Below, in pieces: positions 1 through 7,579 of a stretch of DNA of 64,000 nt. The stretch is taken from positions 62,001 to 126,000 of the forward strand of contig NZ_BCMI01000005.1 of assembly GCF_002217985.1 (NCBI RefSeq). The letters are read 5' to 3'. The stretch is from Secundilactobacillus pentosiphilus. Its GTDB lineage: Bacteria; Bacillota; Bacilli; Lactobacillales; Lactobacillaceae. The first letter of the stretch is position 1. The number at the start of each line of letters is the position of its first letter. Under the pieces are notes generated by a model that was given only the letters and a program-made list of their open reading frames with translations, ran no database searches and had not been told where the DNA came from. The position numbers and the translations under genes are program-made.

Positions 1-630
1 TCAGGCGTGTTCTATATGCGCTATATCGAAGGTAAATGGGTGCTGTCGGAAGGCATTATCTATGACAACTTCGATAAAGACAACATGGTGGTCCAACCCC
101 CGCCTGAATCGCAAATAACTAAATACTATGTATCGTGTGACTACGGTACTTTAAACCCTACGGTATTTCTGCTGTGGGGTTTTTCTAATGGCACTTGGTA
201 TTGCCTGAAAGAGTATTACTACTCAGGGCGGACGCATAACCGCCAGAAAACGGATGAACAGTATGCGGATGATTTAGACAAGTTTCTAGGAACCTTGCAT
301 CCAACCATCATCATTGACCCGTCTGCAGCTTCGTTCATTGCTCTGCTCAGACGGCGTAGTTATCACGTTATCAAAGCTAACAATGATGTGCTGGATGGGA
401 TTCGCGAGACACAGGTTGCCATGAACACCGGCAAGATTAAATTCACCCCAGAACTGAAGAATCTATTTAAAGAGCTAGCCAGTTATATCTGGGATGAAAA
501 AGCTGAAGAACGTGGTGAAGACAAACCAGTTAAAGAACATGACCACGCGTGTGATGCCATGCGGTACTTCGTTTACAAGATTGTCCGCAAGGTTCAGCAC
601 GCTGGTGCTCAGATTTACAAAGACTTTTAG
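1..630 (+). CDS. terL: Phage terminase large subunit, C-terminal part (5' end outside window)
   Basis: The reading frame is open from base 1, so the gene begins upstream and only the C-terminal ~209 residues are present. They form the RNase H-like nuclease domain that cuts concatemeric phage DNA during packaging. Three acidic positions expected for metal binding are visible: the Asp in CDYG, the Asp in IIDPSA and the Asp pair in HDHACDAMRY near the end. The ATPase half is not in the window. The portal gene follows directly, the usual packaging-module order. The overall pattern resembles PBSX/SPP1-type terminases. The nuclease fold call is firm; the exact family is inferred. Confidence 0.9.
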   Translation, partial: SGVFYMRYIEGKWVLSEGIIYDNFDKDNMVVQPPPESQITKYYVSCDYGTLNPTVFLLWGFSNGTWYCLKEYYYSGRTHNRQKTDEQYADDLDKFLGTLHPTIIIDPSAASFIALLRRRSYHVIKANNDVLDGIRETQVAMNTGKIKFTPELKNLFKELASYIWDEKAEERGEDKPVKEHDHACDAMRYFVYKIVRKVQHAGAQIYKDF

Positions 631-641
631 GAGGTGTGAAG

Positions 642-2255
642 TTGATTAAGCAAATTAAGCGGCGTAATAACCAGGACTTACTAATCAGTGGTCAGCGGTT
701 AGCTAACCTTGGCCGTTTCGGTGATGCAATTGATTTAGGCGATGATATCCAAATCAACGACAGTGATGTCTTTACTTATCCGGCAGAGATGAACCTGCTG
801 GAGCATTTGGAAGACGTCAATACGATGATCAACTACCACCGTGATTTCTTAGTTGGTGCCTACAAGATGAAACGGGACTACTACAAAGGCCGGCATGAAC
901 GGATCATTCGGCAGAAAGGTAAGTCACTAGGCAAACCTGATAATCGAATCATCGTCAATTACCCCAAAAAGCTCATTAACACGTTCAACGGCTTCTTTAG
1001 CGGTGATCCAGTTCAGGTTAGCTACGAGGAAAACGGCAACCCCAATGAAACCATCAATAAGCAGATTCAGGACTTCCTGAAACGCAATGATTATGATGAC
1101 GTGTTCAGTGAAGCTTCTAAGATGGCGGATATCTATGGCCGGTCGTATCTGTATTGCTATATGGATGATCAGCCCACGCCTCAGCTTCATATGACAGTCA
1201 CCAGTCCCATTGATACGTTTGCAATCTATGACGACACTGTTGAACACAATCAGATTGCTGCAGTGCGCTATACGTACCGCAATGCCCAGATGAAAGCAAC
1301 GGTGATCACCGACAAAGGTGATTATCAAATCAGTAATACGAGTGAAGACGGGACTGCTGCTAAGACTCACATTACTAACCTGGGTGATGATGACTTACCA
1401 CTTGATACCCACCCGTTGCCAATCTGCCCAGTGATTGAGTTCGAAGAGAATGAAGAACGTTTAGGCTTGCTTGATGATGTGGTCAACATCATTGATTCGA
1501 TTGACCGGTCTATGTCGGAAAAGATGAATGACGTGGATTACTTCGGTGATGCTTATCTAGCAATCACGGGCGTTAAGCTGACAGACAAGCAGAAAGAGGA
1601 GATTAAGGACAGCAAGCTCTTTAATCTCTACCCCAGCGAAGATGAGATGGATAGCAATATCCAGCCTACAGTTGAGTTTCTGAACAAACTTTCAAATGAC
1701 GAAACTCAGGAACATTACTTAGACCGGGCTGTCGATATGCTGTATCAAATCACTCAGGTAGTTAATCTTAGTGATTCCACCTTTGGGATGAGTGCCGATG
1801 CTGCTTCTGGTGTTGCATTAATTAACAAGTACCAGGCGATGCAGGCCATGGCGAAAACTAAATCACGGAAGATGTCGAAGATGCTGAGGAAACTCTTTAG
1901 CATCTTTTTTGATGTTGCCAACATTGATGGCGATATTACCAACCTGACATTCACGTATCAGCAGGCCGTACCGCATAACGACAGTGAGGAAGCTACTACG
2001 TTCTCGACCGTCTACGGTAAGATTCCGGACGAAAAAGCCCTCCAGTATCTATCTAAGATTGATGATCCTAAAGCTGTTGCTAAAGAGATGGCTAAGGACC
2101 GTGAGAAGGATGGCGCTGAGTTAGCTCAGGCAACTGCAAAAGTAGGTGAAGACGATGATCAACCTGACAACGGAGAAATTGCGCATACAGGAACTCCTCA
2201 ACCAGGACAAGCAGGACAGCCTGACCAACAATCAGGAGTATCAGCAAAGCCTTAG
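642..2255 (+). CDS. Phage portal protein (SPP1 gp6-like)
   Basis: 537 residues. It would form the dodecameric ring at the capsid vertex through which DNA is packaged and to which the neck attaches. The sequence has the layout of SPP1-type portals: an N-terminal wing with YHRDFLVGAYKMKRDYYKG, a central part with NRIIVNYPKKLIN and SGVALI, and an acidic, Gln/Pro-rich tail. The start is taken as TTG at 642 because AGGAGG (629-634) lies 7 nt upstream; the GTG at 636 would be only 1 nt from it. The gene lies 11 nt after terL and overlaps the minor head gene by about 100 nt, so the two are likely translationally coupled. Confidence 0.9.
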   Translation: MIKQIKRRNNQDLLISGQRLANLGRFGDAIDLGDDIQINDSDVFTYPAEMNLLEHLEDVNTMINYHRDFLVGAYKMKRDYYKGRHERIIRQKGKSLGKPDNRIIVNYPKKLINTFNGFFSGDPVQVSYEENGNPNETINKQIQDFLKRNDYDDVFSEASKMADIYGRSYLYCYMDDQPTPQLHMTVTSPIDTFAIYDDTVEHNQIAAVRYTYRNAQMKATVITDKGDYQISNTSEDGTAAKTHITNLGDDDLPLDTHPLPICPVIEFEENEERLGLLDDVVNIIDSIDRSMSEKMNDVDYFGDAYLAITGVKLTDKQKEEIKDSKLFNLYPSEDEMDSNIQPTVEFLNKLSNDETQEHYLDRAVDMLYQITQVVNLSDSTFGMSADAASGVALINKYQAMQAMAKTKSRKMSKMLRKLFSIFFDVANIDGDITNLTFTYQQAVPHNDSEEATTFSTVYGKIPDEKALQYLSKIDDPKAVAKEMAKDREKDGAELAQATAKVGEDDDQPDNGEIAHTGTPQPGQAGQPDQQSGVSAKP

Positions 2256-3516
2256 CTTCATTCGTGATCACTTGCAGCTGTTCTGCAATCGGTATGCTAA
2301 AGATAATCAACTGACGCCTAGTGAAGTTGCACAACGTATCACTCACTGGGATAAACAGCAATGGCTTAATGCAATTCGTCAACTGGATACACACGACTGG
2401 CCTGAAGAGGCCCAAAAACGTCTTACAGGGCTGGCAAAAGATGCTGGTATCAATGTGCATCATATGATGAATGCCATCGTTGGTGCTGGTGTTTTAGCTT
2501 ATTTCGTACATGAACACAACCTAGTTCAGCGACGAGTGAAGGTAGATGGGGCAACTGAGATTGCACGGGCACAAGTTAAGCCACGGCAAGCCAACCGGTT
2601 AGTCTCGATTGTTACCGATCCAGAGAATGCAACTAAGTGGAGTACCAATCTCTGGGAAGACAGCGACCAGTTCACCCGTGATTTGCAGTCCGTGGTCAGT
2701 AAACACATTCGGCATGGTACTTCGATTGATGATTTAGTTAATACTTTGATACCTCATAGTAAGGCATTGGAGAAGCCTGGTACTAATGCAGCTGATCGTT
2801 TAGCTGTTGCCAAGCGCAACGCTGACCGGCTTATTACGACAGAGTCTGCAAGGGTTAAAGACCGTGTCAACATGGCTACGTATCGGATGCAGGGTGTTAA
2901 ATATGTTCGTTGGGTTACTGAGCCGGGAGCGTGTGAAAAATGCCAAGGCATTGCAGATGGCGGCCCATACCTAACTGATGACTGTCCAAGTATTCCAGAT
3001 GATTCTCATCCAAATTGCCGTTGTTCAAAGATCCCAGCTGGCTATGAGTATCTCTCAGCAGATCAGCTAAGAGCGTTAAACGAATATAAATCGAGTTCCT
3101 CATATTTGATTAACGAGGCATTAGCAACAGGTCAAAACCTCACTTCAGAGATGAAAGCCAAGGTCGATGCTATTGATGACGCTTTAAAAATGCTCCCACA
3201 TTATTCGGGTGAAATATACCGCAGTATTGATACGACGATGCTGCGGACAAGCCCGATCAATTTTAGACAGCAGTATCTACCGGGTAATGTCAGAAAAGAA
3301 AAAGCATATTCTTCATTTTCAACGGATATCTATAATCCATCTGCTAAAATACAGATGCATGTTCAAGCAGCACATAGTCCGCGGGACTTTAGGTCAGTTA
3401 ATTCTGCTGAACATGAGATTCTGTATGAACGAAATTCTAAGTTTTGGGTAACCGGGAGTACAATGGATTCTAAAGGTAGATTGCTATTGCAGATGGAGGA
3501 ATATCATGGCAAATAA
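2155..3516 (+). CDS. Phage minor head protein with C-terminal ADP-ribosyltransferase-like domain
   Basis: 453 residues. The N-terminal and central part is a head morphogenesis domain of the SPP1 gp7/Mu gpF type, with the cysteine pattern CEKC ... HPNCRC that would bind zinc (around residues 260-300). Residues ~345-453 look like an R-S-E class ADP-ribosyltransferase: Arg356 in EIYRSI, Ser387-Phe-Ser389 in AYSSFSTD, and Glu419-His-Glu421 in AEHEILYERNSKFWV, the E-x-E loop followed by the usual hydrophobic strand. Such fusions are known in phage minor capsid proteins, and the domain may be injected with the DNA; that role is inference. The ATG at 2155 is chosen over an upstream GTG because AGGTGA (2144-2149) lies 5 nt before it. 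The stop overlaps the next gene by 11 nt. Confidence 0.85.
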   Translation: MINLTTEKLRIQELLNQDKQDSLTNNQEYQQSLSFIRDHLQLFCNRYAKDNQLTPSEVAQRITHWDKQQWLNAIRQLDTHDWPEEAQKRLTGLAKDAGINVHHMMNAIVGAGVLAYFVHEHNLVQRRVKVDGATEIARAQVKPRQANRLVSIVTDPENATKWSTNLWEDSDQFTRDLQSVVSKHIRHGTSIDDLVNTLIPHSKALEKPGTNAADRLAVAKRNADRLITTESARVKDRVNMATYRMQGVKYVRWVTEPGACEKCQGIADGGPYLTDDCPSIPDDSHPNCRCSKIPAGYEYLSADQLRALNEYKSSSSYLINEALATGQNLTSEMKAKVDAIDDALKMLPHYSGEIYRSIDTTMLRTSPINFRQQYLPGNVRKEKAYSSFSTDIYNPSAKIQMHVQAAHSPRDFRSVNSAEHEILYERNSKFWVTGSTMDSKGRLLLQMEEYHGK

Positions 3517-3733
3517 AGCAGACGATTCAAAGATACCTCAAGGGTACGATCGTATGACCTATTGGTGGCCAGGAGAAGTCATTAAAAAAGGTGATCCACT
3601 GACCGAAGAGGAGCAGAAGAAATATGACCTTGATACCATTAAGTTTTTAGAATCTATAGCTCGTGATCAGCCCCTTAAAACTAATGATCTAAAAGAATTA
3701 CAACGATTAAAAAAGAAATATCACCAAGATTAG
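3506..3733 (+). CDS. Small phage protein of unknown function, overlapping the ART-domain gene
   Basis: 75 residues, charged and probably cytosolic, with no signal peptide or membrane segment. The ATG at 3506 lies inside the end of the minor head gene (11-nt overlap), with GGAGGA 5 nt upstream, so its synthesis is coupled to the ART-domain protein. A terminator follows at once. No family is recognised. The position invites the guess that it modulates or protects against the upstream transferase domain, but nothing in the sequence proves this. It could equally be a minor virion component. Confidence 0.7.
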   Translation: MANKADDSKIPQGYDRMTYWWPGEVIKKGDPLTEEEQKKYDLDTIKFLESIARDQPLKTNDLKELQRLKKKYHQD

Positions 3734-3757
3734 CGCTTATTGAGCGCTTTTTTTATT
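3731..3757 (+). terminator. Rho-independent terminator after the minor head/small gene pair
   Basis: AGCGCT (3732-3737) and AGCGCT (3743-3748), which is self-complementary, form a stem with loop TATTG, followed by a run of seven T. It starts at the stop codon of the small gene. It probably reduces transcription from packaging genes into the scaffold gene. Confidence 0.75.
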
Positions 3758-3784
3758 GTCCAAACCATGCTTATGACATAAAAC
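3756..3784 (+). promoter_or_regulatory. Possible promoter before the scaffold gene
   Basis: TTGTCC (3756-3761) and TAAAAC (3779-3784) are 17 bp apart, just past the terminator and 55 bp before the scaffold start. Both hexamers are imperfect, so this is a weak candidate. A fresh promoter here would make sense because head structural genes must be expressed strongly. Confidence 0.3.
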
Positions 3785-3839
3785 TGTGCAAGTGATATTA
3801 GTCATGCCAAGACTTTAAAACGTGAAAGGACGATTAACT

Positions 3840-4547
3840 ATGTTATTGAATCTATTTAGCAACTCATTACCGATGAACCTGCAGTATTTTGCTGAAGATA
3901 CTGGTGGCAGTGGTGGTGCCGGCAACAGTGAAAGTACCGAAACCACCAATCTGGATGACCAGCAGCCAACTGATCCATCAGACACAAAGCCTGACGGTAA
4001 ACCAGGCGACAATCAATCAACTAACCCTGATGACGACAAGCCTAAAACATTCACTCAGGCGGAGGTTGAAAAGATGATTGCAGAACGAACAGAACGCGAG
4101 CGCTCTAAGTCATATAAAAAGGGAATTGAAGCTGGGAAAACGGAAGCTGAAAAGTTAGCCAAAATGGGCGATGACGAAAAGCAGCAATACAAGTTTGAAC
4201 AGATGCAAAATGAACTCGAAAATATGAAGCAGGAGAAAGCCCGTTCTGAAATGGTTACTACGGCTAATTACCGCCTGCAGGAGGCACATATCTCATTGCC
4301 TAGTAAATCAGTTGAACGGTTCGTGGTTGGCCAAGATGCGGAGGACACTAATACTCGTTTAAACGACTTCATTAGCCTTTACAACGATATGAAAGCTTCA
4401 GTAAAGAATGACCTGTTGCGTAACGGTCGTGTACCAAAGGATAAAGTCAATTCAGCCAATGGTACGAGTGAAGACGTTGGTGCACGAATTGCCAAACAGA
4501 ATCATGCAAAAGTTAAGAATCCATACTTCAAACAACCTAATGCATAG
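3840..4547 (+). CDS. Phage capsid scaffolding protein (DUF4355 type)
   Basis: 235 residues. It would guide capsid assembly and leave or be degraded before DNA fills the head. The N-terminus has the MNLQYFAE string typical of this family, preceded by a short extension. Then come an acidic Asp/Thr/Pro-rich linker (residues ~20-70), a charged helical coiled-coil stretch (residues ~70-145) and a basic C-terminus (KNPYFKQ). The ATG at 3840 has AAAGGA (3825-3830) 9 nt upstream; the GTG at 3822 lies before that Shine-Dalgarno sequence. The gene sits between packaging genes and the decoration and capsid genes, as expected. Confidence 0.85.
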   Translation: MLLNLFSNSLPMNLQYFAEDTGGSGGAGNSESTETTNLDDQQPTDPSDTKPDGKPGDNQSTNPDDDKPKTFTQAEVEKMIAERTERERSKSYKKGIEAGKTEAEKLAKMGDDEKQQYKFEQMQNELENMKQEKARSEMVTTANYRLQEAHISLPSKSVERFVVGQDAEDTNTRLNDFISLYNDMKASVKNDLLRNGRVPKDKVNSANGTSEDVGARIAKQNHAKVKNPYFKQPNA

Positions 4548-4558
4548 GAGGCGTTAGC

Positions 4559-4834
4559 ATGGCAGACCAAGAATATGGTACCCAGTCAGACATTCGAGTA
4601 GCTCCTGAACTGTCGTTTTCGTTAGCTGGCACGATTGATGCAACCGGCGTTACAGCAAACAGCCGTGGTCGTAAGATCATTAAAGCCGGTACGCCAGTTG
4701 TTGCCGATGGCTGGCTAGAAGACGGCACGCAGGCACTGCACGCTGTTAGGTCTACGCCTGATGATACGTCTACCGGTCCGAAGGTGGATAGCGTCACAAC
4801 AACTGACACTACCGCCACGGTCACACTCGAATAG
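4559..4834 (+). CDS. Head decoration protein (gpD-like), N-terminal half of a split copy, ending in an Fn3-like tag
   Basis: 91 residues. Residues 1-70 match the N-terminal half of the intact decoration protein encoded at 5034 (shared TQSDxRVAPELSF and KAGTPV). Instead of continuing into the second half, the protein runs into GPKVDSVTTTDTTATVTLE and stops. Eleven nt later a new ATG begins the missing second half. A gpD-like protein would bind the capsid outer surface and stabilise it. The closing tag looks like the A and B strands of a fibronectin type III domain and recurs in two other virion proteins here. Whether the two halves assemble together is not known. Confidence 0.75.
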   Translation: MADQEYGTQSDIRVAPELSFSLAGTIDATGVTANSRGRKIIKAGTPVVADGWLEDGTQALHAVRSTPDDTSTGPKVDSVTTTDTTATVTLE

Positions 4835-4848
4835 GGGGTGACGACATG
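4775..4848 (+). repeat. Copy A of the DTTATV tag plus stop, ribosome site and restart
   Basis: The codons for PKVDSVTTTDTTATVTLE are followed by TAG (4832-4834), 11 nt (GGGGTGACGAC) and ATG GCA. The amino acids match copy B at 6924, but many third codon positions differ, so the peptide and not the DNA is conserved. Confidence 0.75.
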
Positions 4849-5022
4849 GCAGAAAGTATTCAAGGCGTTTTACTGCACGACATTGACGTCACGGATGGGC
4901 CAGAAACGGTTGCTATCATGACGCAGGGTTATATCAATGCCAATCGAACTGACAGTGATGTACAAGCATTACTCGAAGCGCAAAAGGCGAATATGCCTAA
5001 GATTCATATCATTAAACGATAG
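4846..5022 (+). CDS. Head decoration protein (gpD-like), C-terminal half of a split copy
   Basis: 58 residues, read directly from the sequence. It begins MAESIQGVLLHDIDV and ends DVQALLEAQKANMPKIHIIKR, which aligns with the second half of the decoration protein at 5034 (QGLLLHEANP ... DVQALI ... ITFIKR). It starts 11 nt after the stop of the N-terminal half, with a GGGGGTG ribosome site between, so it is probably made by reinitiation. Its frame is -1 relative to the upstream half. The conserved length and ending suggest it is under selection and not a decaying remnant. Confidence 0.7.
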   Translation: MAESIQGVLLHDIDVTDGPETVAIMTQGYINANRTDSDVQALLEAQKANMPKIHIIKR

Positions 5023-5033
5023 GAGGAAACCTC

Positions 5034-5375
5034 ATGGCAACTTATGGCGTTCAATCAGACTTCCGGGTCGCACCAGAATTATCATTCGAACTGCCGGCTT
5101 ATATCACTGGCACAGCAAAACTTAAGGCTGGTACCCCGGTTGGCGGTGCAACGAACTTCTTAGCTGACGAAACAGCCGAGTTATCCGCCACTACCGATGC
5201 CACCACGCAGGGATTACTGCTGCACGAAGCAAATCCAACTGCCGATGGTGCTGATACGGTATCAGTCATGACTGCCGGTATCGTCAATATCAATCGCCTG
5301 GACGCAGATGTTCAAGCACTGATCACTGATGATATCAAAGCGGCCTTACCGGATATCACATTTATTAAACGATAA
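5034..5375 (+). CDS. Head decoration protein (lambda gpD-like), intact copy
   Basis: 113 residues. The pattern LKAGTPVGG ... QGLLLHEA ... GADTVSVMTAGIVNINRLDA ... IKAALPDITFIKR is that of the gpD/HDPD head-stabilising family, and the position just before the E-type capsid gene repeats the lambda D-E order. The protein would bind capsid trimer axes after expansion. It is a tandem paralogue of the split pair immediately upstream. AGGAGG (5021-5026) precedes the ATG. A hairpin that may attenuate transcription lies between this gene and the capsid gene. Confidence 0.75.
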   Translation: MATYGVQSDFRVAPELSFELPAYITGTAKLKAGTPVGGATNFLADETAELSATTDATTQGLLLHEANPTADGADTVSVMTAGIVNINRLDADVQALITDDIKAALPDITFIKR

Positions 5376-5380
5376 AAACT

Positions 5381-5405
5381 AAAAGACCTTTGCGGGCCTT
5401 TTTTA
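5381..5405 (+). terminator. Imperfect terminator-like hairpin before the major capsid gene
   Basis: AAAAGACC, a TTTGC loop and GGGCCTTTTTT form an imperfect stem ending in a T-run. The next gene starts only 13 nt later and has no obvious promoter, so the hairpin may act as a partial terminator or an mRNA-stabilising structure. Confidence 0.5.
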
Positions 5406-5418
5406 TTAGGAGGAAATT

Positions 5419-6471
5419 ATGGATAACGACGAAATTTTAGATATCTATGACGCTACCACTGCTCCTCATGTGGTGAGCTTCTGGAATACTAACCAAGAAT
5501 TAACTGAGCCATATCTAGGTGATGGTGTGTTATTTGCCAGCACTCGCCTGACTGATGACCAAGTCAACATTGTGACTGGTTCAGATACAGTGCCTCAATT
5601 GCTGGACCAGACATCCCGTGACGCTAAGGCCATTCCATTGACCCGTGGCACGTTGGAAACCTCATCCAAAGAAGTCCCTGGCTTCAAGAACTCAATGATC
5701 ATCAACGAAAAAGATATTCGTGATTATCGTCGAGCACAGGCCAGTGCCGATAAAGGTTTAGCTGATGTTGTTCTTAACCGGATCTATGCTGACCAAACCC
5801 GCTTACTGCAGAACGCCGCTTACCGGCGTGAAGCTATGGCCATGGAAGAACTGACCACTGGGAAACTTACGCTCGATAGCAAGAAGGTCGTTGACTTCGG
5901 CTTGAAGACTTGGCAAAAAGCTAAAGCCACTGCTGACTGGGGTGCCGATGGTTCAAATCCTTACGATGACATTTATGCCCTGCAAACTGCTGCAGCTCAA
6001 AAGACTGGTACTACCTTAGGCCGGGCAGTTATGAACCAAAAGACCTTCAACAAGTTGGTACGTAACAACACATTGAAGTCTACTTTATTGGCTAACAACG
6101 CTAATACCGCCGTGGCTTTTGTGCCTAATTCAGTAGTTACTGGTTTTCTGTTCAGTGAACTTGGGTTAACCATTCAGGTCTACAACAAGGGCTACAGTGA
6201 CAGCACTGGTTTCCACACCTTCATTCCTGATGATGTGGTCAGCTTCCTTCCTACTGAAGGTCAAGTTGGCCGGATGGCATACGCAGCTACTCCTGAAGAG
6301 GAAGAATCTTCACGGCTAGAAGGCACGGTTGCCATTGCTGGCAGCGGTGTGGCTGTTCATGTCTATGACCAATCAGATCCAGTTGCACGGACAACCAAAG
6401 TTGACCAATGGGTCATGCCGGTATTAGACGTGGCCAATCAGATTGCCATCTTGAACGTTTCAGGAAAGTAG
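5419..6471 (+). CDS. Phage major capsid protein (gpE family)
   Basis: 350 residues, the usual size of E-type capsid proteins, which form the icosahedral shell with an HK97-like fold. The N-terminus (DIYDATTAPHVVSFWNTNQ) and the central region (TVPQLLDQTSRDAKAIPLTRG) match the lambda E-like group. There is no cleavable pro-domain, consistent with the separate scaffold gene. AGGAGG lies 7 nt before the ATG. The two Ig/Fn3-like genes directly downstream probably encode surface additions to this shell. Confidence 0.9.
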   Translation: MDNDEILDIYDATTAPHVVSFWNTNQELTEPYLGDGVLFASTRLTDDQVNIVTGSDTVPQLLDQTSRDAKAIPLTRGTLETSSKEVPGFKNSMIINEKDIRDYRRAQASADKGLADVVLNRIYADQTRLLQNAAYRREAMAMEELTTGKLTLDSKKVVDFGLKTWQKAKATADWGADGSNPYDDIYALQTAAAQKTGTTLGRAVMNQKTFNKLVRNNTLKSTLLANNANTAVAFVPNSVVTGFLFSELGLTIQVYNKGYSDSTGFHTFIPDDVVSFLPTEGQVGRMAYAATPEEEESSRLEGTVAIAGSGVAVHVYDQSDPVARTTKVDQWVMPVLDVANQIAILNVSGK

Positions 6472-6482
6472 AGGTACTTTAA

Positions 6483-6983
6483 ATGGCTGATACAAAAACA
6501 TTTGATATCTATGACGATAAAGGCACCAAGATTGTCGACGCCAAACCCTCACCAATTGAAATTGACGGCTTAACGGCTTCAAAGACCTATACGGGATATA
6601 CCGCCAGTTATGCGGGTGCCACTGCTAAGACCCCGCTTGGAGACATTGTGACTAAGGCACCGGCTAAAGTTGCCGTTACCAGCATCAAGTTAGACCAAAC
6701 CACAGTCAATGCTAAAGTTGGCGACACCTTTAAGCTAGTTGCCACGGTTGCGCCAGCCAATGCTACTGACGTTACTTATGCTTACACATCAAGTGACGAC
6801 AAGGTAGCCACGGTTGACGCTGACGGCAATGGTAAAGCAATTGCGGCTGGTACAGCGACGATCACCGTAACTACGACAGATGGTGCTAAGACGGCTACAG
6901 CAACGATTACAGTTGTTGAACCAACCCCAAAGATTGACAAGGTTGAAACGACTGATACGACTGCAACGGTCACACTTGAATAG
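6483..6983 (+). CDS. Virion Ig-like protein: Fn3-like half, BIG2-like domain, Fn3-like tag
   Basis: 166 residues in three parts. Residues 1-58 (FDIYDDKG ... IDGLTASKTYTGY ... AGATAKTPLGD) look like the C to G strands of a fibronectin type III domain with no A and B strands before them. Residues ~62-143 (SIKLDQTTVNAKVGDTFKL ... ATVDADGNGKAIAAGTATITV) are a bacterial Ig-like (BIG2) domain. The last 19 residues are the DTTATVTLE tag that resembles Fn3 strands A and B. Ig-like domains on capsids and tails are common and are thought to bind carbohydrates weakly. The gene lies 11 nt after the capsid gene and 11 nt before the next Fn3-like gene. Confidence 0.75.
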   Translation: MADTKTFDIYDDKGTKIVDAKPSPIEIDGLTASKTYTGYTASYAGATAKTPLGDIVTKAPAKVAVTSIKLDQTTVNAKVGDTFKLVATVAPANATDVTYAYTSSDDKVATVDADGNGKAIAAGTATITVTTTDGAKTATATITVVEPTPKIDKVETTDTTATVTLE

Positions 6984-6997
6984 GAGGATACAACATG
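6924..6997 (+). repeat. Copy B of the DTTATV tag plus stop, ribosome site and restart
   Basis: The codons for PKIDKVETTDTTATVTLE are followed by TAG (6981-6983), 11 nt (GAGGATACAAC) and ATG GCT. Spacing and frame change are identical to copy A. Confidence 0.75.
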
Positions 6998-7222
6998 GCT
7001 GATACAACAGTAAAATTTGATATTTTCGACGACAAAGGTAAGAAGGTTGTGGATGCACAACCTTCACCAGTTACTATCTCTGGCTTAACTGCCGGCACGA
7101 CTTATAAAGGCTACAAAGCTGCTTATGCTGGTGCAACTGCTCAAACTACCTTAGATGATTTCACAACTGCTGCGGCTCCGACTACAGCGCCTGATTCTTC
7201 GACTACCGGAACCGGCAAATAG
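6995..7222 (+). CDS. Small virion Fn3-like protein (C-G strand half)
   Basis: 75 residues. Residues 1-60 are closely similar to the N-terminus of the upstream Ig-like protein (FDIFDDKGKKVVDAQPSP, ISGLTAGTTYKGYKAAYAGATAQT) and look like the later strands of an Fn3 domain. The rest is a Thr/Ala/Pro/Ser-rich tail. It starts 11 nt after the upstream stop, in the -1 frame, with AGGAGG between. The strands it lacks are the ones that end the upstream protein, so the pair may form one domain from two chains. That is a hypothesis. Confidence 0.7.
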   Translation: MADTTVKFDIFDDKGKKVVDAQPSPVTISGLTAGTTYKGYKAAYAGATAQTTLDDFTTAAAPTTAPDSSTTGTGK

Positions 7223-7237
7223 ATAAGGAGTGATTAG

Positions 7238-7579
7238 ATGGCACAAGCAACTCATCAAACAACGCTGGCGGCCATCAAAAACTATCCCGATGCGGTTGGC
7301 TACAATGACGAAGCAATCCAGCAATCGATTAATGATACCTGGCAAAAGGTCTTAACTGATCAGCTACCTGATAGCGTTAGTGAGCGTGGTCATCGATTAT
7401 TAGTGCTACATGATTTACTGATGCACAGTATTGCTAGTTCAGGCGGTGTTTCCAGTGCCAGTACGAAGGATTATACCCAGACTAATTTTGATTGGTCTAA
7501 AGAAGATCCTTATTTGATTGATTACAACCGGTTGGTTAGTCAGTTTGGAAAAGGGAAGTGGTCTATCGATGTCTTTTGA
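7238..7579 (+). CDS. Probable head-tail connector protein
   Basis: 113 residues, mainly helical, with the small-adaptor pattern of an early helix (EAIQQSINDTWQKVLTDQLP) and a hydrophobic helix (RLLVLHDLLMHSIA). Such proteins sit under the portal and link it to the neck. The position right after the capsid-associated genes supports this. AAGGAG lies 7 nt before the ATG, and the stop overlaps the next gene by 11 nt. The exact connector family is not identified. Confidence 0.6.
   Translation: MAQATHQTTLAAIKNYPDAVGYNDEAIQQSINDTWQKVLTDQLPDSVSERGHRLLVLHDLLMHSIASSGGVSSASTKDYTQTNFDWSKEDPYLIDYNRLVSQFGKGKWSIDVF

Noticed and set aside
4826..4850. A -1 programmed frameshift fusing the 4559 and 4846 genes (and likewise 6483 and 6995)
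   Set aside because: The -1 relation holds in both cases, but the bases before TAG (CTC GAA, CTT GAA) do not form a slippery heptamer, and in the second case the -1 frame is closed by TGA directly before the possible shift point. Reinitiation at the nearby ATG is simpler. Kept only as an alternative.
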